Of a DNA stretch of 64,000 nt, positions 60,002 through 64,000 are shown in pieces. Made by a program: the position numbers and the translations under genes. This stretch comes from CAWJPY01 sp963844865 (GTDB lineage: Bacteria; Acidobacteriota; Thermoanaerobaculia; Thermoanaerobaculales; Sulfomarinibacteraceae), in NCBI GenBank assembly GCA_963844865.1, contig CAWJPY010000001.1, forward strand, positions 124,001 through 188,000, written 5' to 3'. Under the pieces are notes generated by a model, which was not told where the DNA came from, made no database searches, and saw nothing but the letters and a program-made list of their open reading frames with translations. The first letter of the stretch is position 1, and each line of letters starts with the position of its first letter.

Positions 60002-60030
60002 TTGACACGCTGCGGAATTTGTGTAAATTC
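60002..60030 (+). promoter_or_regulatory. promoter and overlapping palindromic operator of the efflux operon
   Basis: TTGACA (60002-60007), a 16-bp spacer and TAAATT (60024-60029). The perfect inverted repeat GAATTT-GTGT-AAATTC (60015-60030) covers the -10 box, as expected for a repressor site. TetR- or MarR-type repressors commonly control such pumps; no regulator gene is in view. Confidence 0.75.
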
Positions 60031-60064
60031 TTAAATGGTTATATGGTGAACTTGGAGGAGGTTC

Positions 60065-61417
60065 ATGAGACGCACCCGACTGGCAACCCTGATCCTGATC
60101 AGCGCAGCAGCCACCGTGTCCGCCCAGGAGCTCACCCTCGAGCAGGCAGTGCAGACAGCTCTCGACAACAACCCCGCCCTGCGAGCGGCTCGTGAGCAGG
60201 CGGCGGCCGCGTCGTCGACCGTCCGCGAGGCCAAGGGACACAGGCTTCCATCGCTCGACCTGATCGAGACCTACAACCGCACGGACAACCCCGCCGAGGT
60301 GTTCGCCCTGACCCTCAACCAGGGCCGCTTCGACCTGCAGAAGTTCTTCATGTCCGACCCCAACAACGCCGAGCCCCTCGACACGTACATCACCCGGCTC
60401 GAGCTCACCCAGCCCATCTACACCGGCGGCAAGCTGTCCGCTCGCATCTCGCAGGCGGACGCCATGGCCGCGGCGGCGGACCACGACCGTCGGCACACCG
60501 TGCACCAGGTAGGCTTCGACACCATCACCGCCTATGTGAACCTTGCCCAGGCCCGCGAGCAGGTGGCCCTCATGGACAAGGTGCGGGAGACCACCGCACG
60601 CCATCTCTCCCTGGCGGAGTCCTACGCCAGGCAGGGCATCGTCTTGGAGGCGGAGGTCCTCAAGGCGAAGGTCTACCTAGCACACATGGAGGACCTGCAG
60701 GAGAAGGCGCGCAACATGGCCTCCCTGGCCGAGTCCGCGCTCAACTTCCAGATGGGGGTCGACCAGGCCACCCCGCGCACCATCGCCCCCGTTCCCCCCT
60801 CACCCCCCATCACCGGCGATCTCGCTGGGTGGATCGCGGGCGGCCTCGATCGCCGCCAGGACCTGGCTGCGGCGCGCATGCGTCTGAACGCCGGCCGCCT
60901 CGAGGAAAAGGTGGCGCGGTCCGCGTTCCTCCCCGAGGTGGCGGCCATCGGGCGCTATGACATGTACGACGACACGATCTTCGGCGACCACGGAACGTCG
61001 ACCGCGATCCTGGCGGTCGCCAAGGTCAACCTCTTCCGCGGGGGTGCGGATGCGGCGGCCCGCGAGACCGCCCGCCACAAGACCGCCACCTTCTCGAGCA
61101 ACATCCAGCGCTTCGAGGACGGCGTCCGTCTCGAGGTGCGTAAGGCGTGGCAGGACCTGGACACCGCCCGCACCCGGATGGCCACCGCCGCCGACGGCAT
61201 CGGCTCGGCGCGGGAGGCGATGCGAGTGCGCGAGGAACGGTTCCGCCAAGGACTGGACAAGATGATCGACCTGCTGGACGCCGAGACCCAGCTGAGGGAG
61301 GCGCAGGTACGGGAGCTGACGGCCCGCTACGACGTCGTTCTGGCCTCCTATCGCCTCCTGTACGTGTCCGGCGCCCCGCTGACCGCGAATGGAAACCTCA
61401 TGGAGGAGTCACGATGA
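60065..61417 (+). CDS. TolC-family outer membrane efflux protein
   Basis: The 450-residue protein has a short signal peptide (LATLILISAAATVSA) and the two long helical repeats of TolC (LTLEQAVQTALDNNPALRAAREQ at the start; VAKVNLFRGG and RKAWQDLDTA in the second half). It forms the outer-membrane duct. The ATG at 60065 has a strong GGAGGAGG. Its stop overlaps the adaptor start (ATGA), and the three genes form one operon. Confidence 0.93.
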   Translation: MRRTRLATLILISAAATVSAQELTLEQAVQTALDNNPALRAAREQAAAASSTVREAKGHRLPSLDLIETYNRTDNPAEVFALTLNQGRFDLQKFFMSDPNNAEPLDTYITRLELTQPIYTGGKLSARISQADAMAAAADHDRRHTVHQVGFDTITAYVNLAQAREQVALMDKVRETTARHLSLAESYARQGIVLEAEVLKAKVYLAHMEDLQEKARNMASLAESALNFQMGVDQATPRTIAPVPPSPPITGDLAGWIAGGLDRRQDLAAARMRLNAGRLEEKVARSAFLPEVAAIGRYDMYDDTIFGDHGTSTAILAVAKVNLFRGGADAAARETARHKTATFSSNIQRFEDGVRLEVRKAWQDLDTARTRMATAADGIGSAREAMRVREERFRQGLDKMIDLLDAETQLREAQVRELTARYDVVLASYRLLYVSGAPLTANGNLMEESR

Positions 61418-62496
61418 ACAGTCAACGACCTGTGCTGGCGCTTATCCTGACCGGCCTCGCCGTGGTGGCCGCCGGCTGCGGCGCCTCTCACGACGAGCGC
61501 AGCGAGGCGTCCCCGACCCCGATCAAGGCCCACCTGGAGCCCGTCAAGCTCCTGCAGGACGGCAAGCCCATCCTCGTCTACGGCACGGTGCAACCGCGTC
61601 GCCAGAGCGTGGTGTCCAGCCGAGCCACCGGGCCGGTGATGGCAGTGCGCGTGCAGGCCGGTGACGTTGTCGCCAAAGGTCAGGCCCTCCTGGAGATCGC
61701 GCCCGAGACCGCAGACGGCCAGGCGGCCCAGGCCAAGGGCGCCCTGAGCCAGGCCCAGGCGGCTCTGGCCCTGGCCGAGAAGAACCTCCGGCGGTATGAG
61801 GCCCTGCACGAGGAGAAGGCCGCTTCCGACCTCGAGCTCGACATGGCCCGGACGCAACACGAGCAGGCCATGGGCGCGGTCAAGCAGGCCGAGGGCGCCG
61901 TGCAGGCGGCCTCCACCATCGCCGCGGAAGCTGTGGTGCGCGCTCCCTTTGCCGCGCGGGTGGTGGAGAAGCTGGTGGACGTCGGCGATCTCGCCGCGCC
62001 CGGCCGGCCCCTGGTCCGCCTCGAGTCGAGGAGCGGGCGCAAGATCTGGTTGACCGTGCGCGAAACCGACATCCGGCACGTGCACCAAGGCCAGCACCTC
62101 AAGGTGCGGATGGACGCCCGCCCAGATCTCGGCACCCTGGACGGCGTGGTGGCCGAGATCATGCCCGCGGCCGACGCCGCCACCCACACCTTCACGGTGA
62201 AGGTCACCCTTCCCGACGCCGACATCTCTTCGGGTCTCGCCGGCCGGGCCGAGATCCCGGGGGCGAGCGTCGATCGGCTGGTGATCCCCTCCTCCGCCGT
62301 GCACCGGCGGGGTGGCCTGGAGCTGGTCGTGGTCCGCGATGCCGACGGCACCGCGCGCACCCGCGCCGTCACCACCGGCAACCCGGTGGGGGACGACAGG
62401 GTCGAGGTGCTTTCGGGTCTGGCGGAGGGCGACCAGGTCGTGGTCGATGCCCCCGGCCCCGTGGCTGACGGCACCCCGGTGGAGGTGGAGCGATGA
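61414..62496 (+). CDS. RND efflux periplasmic adaptor (membrane fusion protein), lipoprotein
   Basis: The 360-residue product has a lipoprotein signal (LILTGLAVVAAGC) and the barrel-sandwich lipoyl halves (VVSSRATGPVMAVRVQAGDVVAKGQ and VVRAPFAARVVEKLVDVGDL) around a helical hairpin, followed by a beta-barrel and a membrane-proximal domain. It links the TolC duct to the RND pump encoded next. It is translationally coupled on both sides by ATGA overlaps. Confidence 0.94.
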   Translation: MNSQRPVLALILTGLAVVAAGCGASHDERSEASPTPIKAHLEPVKLLQDGKPILVYGTVQPRRQSVVSSRATGPVMAVRVQAGDVVAKGQALLEIAPETADGQAAQAKGALSQAQAALALAEKNLRRYEALHEEKAASDLELDMARTQHEQAMGAVKQAEGAVQAASTIAAEAVVRAPFAARVVEKLVDVGDLAAPGRPLVRLESRSGRKIWLTVRETDIRHVHQGQHLKVRMDARPDLGTLDGVVAEIMPAADAATHTFTVKVTLPDADISSGLAGRAEIPGASVDRLVIPSSAVHRRGGLELVVVRDADGTARTRAVTTGNPVGDDRVEVLSGLAEGDQVVVDAPGPVADGTPVEVER

Positions 62497-64000
62497 GCGA
62501 GCGCGACCAGGAACGGCCGGATGTGGGTCAGCCCGACCCCCGCCCAGCCGAGGTGGAGAGCGCCCGCCGCGAGGCGTTGCGCTTGAAGATGACCCGGCGT
62601 CCCCTGGGCGCCTCGGGCTCCATCGCCAAGGCTTTCCTGCACTCCAAGCTGACGCCCCTCATCGTGGTCTTCTCACTGCTGCTGGGCGCCTTCGCGGTGC
62701 TGGTGACGCCACGGGAGGAGGAGCCGCAGATCCAGGTCCCCATGATCGACGTCATGGTGGGCTACCCGGGGGCCACCGCCGAGGAGGTGGAGTATCGCGC
62801 CATCACGCCCCTGGAGAAGAAGCTCTACGAGATCGCCAACGTCAAGTACGTCTACTCCACCTCCCAGCCCTCCGGCGGCATGATCATCGTGCGCTTCGAG
62901 GTGGGCACCAACCCCGACGAGGCGGCGGTGCGGGTTCGAACCAAGATCGACTCCATGTTGGACGAGCTCCCGCAGGGGGTGATGCCGCCGGTGATCAAGC
63001 CGATGACCATCGACGACGTGCCGGTGGTCGCCTACACCCTGTGGAGCGACACGGCCAGCCCGGAGCGCCTGCGCCAGGTTGGGGACGAGCTCAAGGTCGA
63101 GCTCAGCCGCCAGGCCCAGGTCTCTGACATCTCGGTCATCGGAGGCCAGCCGCGCGTCATGCGGGTGGACTTCGACCGCGACCGGCTGGGGGCCTTCAAC
63201 GTCTCCCTCCTGCAGGCATACAAGGCGGTGCAGGGCTTCAACTGGCGCCTACCGGCGGGCTCGGCCACGTCCTTGAACGAGGATGTCGAGGTCGACGTGG
63301 GCTCATTCCTCCGGGATGCGGACGAGGTCCGGGACGTGGTGGTAGGCGTGTACGACGGGCGCCCCGTGTACCTGAAGGACGTAGCCGACATCACCGACGG
63401 ACCCGCCGAGCCCACCGACTACGTCTGGATCGGCAGCGGGCCGGCCGCCCACGAGAAGGGCATCGACCGCGTCGGGGTGGATGCCCCGGCAGTGACCCTC
63501 GCCGTGGCCAAGAAGCCGGGGACCAACGCGGTGGTGCTGGTCCACGAGCTCGACACCCTGATGCACGGCCTGTCCGGCCGCCTCATCCCGTCCGACATCC
63601 GGGTGGTCAAGACCCGGGACTACGGCTTCACCGCCAATGAGAAGTCCTCGGAGCTCATCGATCACATGCTCATCGCCACCCTGGCGGTGGTGATCTTCAT
63701 GGGCTTCGCCCTCGGCCGGCGGGAAGCGGTGGTGGTCGCCGTGGCGGTGCCCGTCACCCTGGCCCTGACCCTGGCGGCGTCCTACTTCTTCGGATACACC
63801 CTCAACCGGGTGACGCTGTTCGCCCTCATCTTCGCCATCGGCATCCTGGTGGACGACGCCATCGTGGTGGTGGAGAACATCCACCGCCACTACGAGCTCA
63901 AGTGGGGCAACCCCCGTCAGGCGACGGTGTACGCGGTGGACGAGGTGGGCAACCCCACCATCCTGGCCACCTTCACGGTCATCGCGGCCCTGCTCCCCCT
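62493..64000 (+). CDS. RND-family efflux transporter (AcrB/HAE1-like), 3' truncated by window
   Basis: The ATG at 62493 overlaps the adaptor stop. About 502 residues are visible out of an expected 1000 or more. After an extended polar N-terminus of about 45 residues come the first helix (LIVVFSLLLGAFAVLV) and the porter domain (VGYPGATAEEVE, AVRVRTKIDS), then helices 2-4, with GILVDDAIVVVENIHRHYEL holding the proton-relay acidic pair. The long N-terminal tail is unusual, since most members start within about 10 residues of the first helix. The substrate is not predictable. Confidence 0.94.
   Translation, partial: MSERDQERPDVGQPDPRPAEVESARREALRLKMTRRPLGASGSIAKAFLHSKLTPLIVVFSLLLGAFAVLVTPREEEPQIQVPMIDVMVGYPGATAEEVEYRAITPLEKKLYEIANVKYVYSTSQPSGGMIIVRFEVGTNPDEAAVRVRTKIDSMLDELPQGVMPPVIKPMTIDDVPVVAYTLWSDTASPERLRQVGDELKVELSRQAQVSDISVIGGQPRVMRVDFDRDRLGAFNVSLLQAYKAVQGFNWRLPAGSATSLNEDVEVDVGSFLRDADEVRDVVVGVYDGRPVYLKDVADITDGPAEPTDYVWIGSGPAAHEKGIDRVGVDAPAVTLAVAKKPGTNAVVLVHELDTLMHGLSGRLIPSDIRVVKTRDYGFTANEKSSELIDHMLIATLAVVIFMGFALGRREAVVVAVAVPVTLALTLAASYFFGYTLNRVTLFALIFAIGILVDDAIVVVENIHRHYELKWGNPRQATVYAVDEVGNPTILATFTVIAALLP

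Overview
The window is one contiguous stretch of high-GC bacterial chromosome, densely packed and almost entirely explained by protein genes. I see no tRNA, rRNA, CRISPR array, insertion sequence or phage gene. The cell is a diderm: it has an Omp85 barrel next to a TamB-type protein, a TolC/RND exporter, a YdiY-like barrel and several signal peptides. MurE carries the DNPR motif expected for meso-diaminopimelate peptidoglycan. The gene mix (Hmc/Dsr-type membrane redox complex, a small secreted protein of a type common in Acidobacteriota, baeRF protein) fits an Acidobacteriota lineage or a neighbouring phylum. That assignment is inference from gene content.

Layout. 1-1005: tail of an Old Yellow Enzyme/dienoyl-CoA reductase. 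1198-9244: a lone receiver, then a leftward seven-gene operon. It encodes an HdrD/DsrK-like protein, a NarI/DsrM-like cytochrome b, a four-cluster ferredoxin subunit, an NrfD-type membrane subunit fused to a six-heme cytochrome c, and a receiver-histidine kinase-receiver set. 9926-13682: a NifX-like protein, TrmO and a radical SAM protein, next to a PAS/sigma-54 activator and preceded by a sigma-54-like promoter. 13889-21077: an MFS transporter, a secreted protein, an inositol monophosphatase, membrane proteins, an HtrA protease, a hydrolase and a frameshifted GST.

21319-36650: a 14-gene leftward division and cell-wall (dcw) cluster, mraZ-rsmH-ftsL-ftsI-murE-murF-mraY-murD-ftsW-murG-murC-ftsQ-ftsA-ftsZ. 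It has a recognisable promoter, a four-repeat MraZ operator and a terminator. Nearly every junction overlaps, and murB and ddl are absent. 36924-44336: nadK, tamB-like and Omp85 genes, followed by a 150-bp nested inverted repeat. 44783-56083: a cation/calcium exchanger, uvrB, an isochorismatase, a baeRF protein, an rRNA/tRNA methyltransferase, an M1-like peptidase, HU, a Nudix hydrolase and a peroxiredoxin. 56325-64000: a YdiY-like barrel, a large hybrid-sensor histidine kinase and a TolC-MFP-RND operon cut by the window end, with a palindrome over its -10 box.

Two themes recur. Many genes are translationally coupled through ATGA or GTGA overlaps. At least six genes have a -10-like hexamer (consensus TANNNT, one CATAAT) ending only 6-8 nt before the start codon, which suggests leaderless mRNAs.
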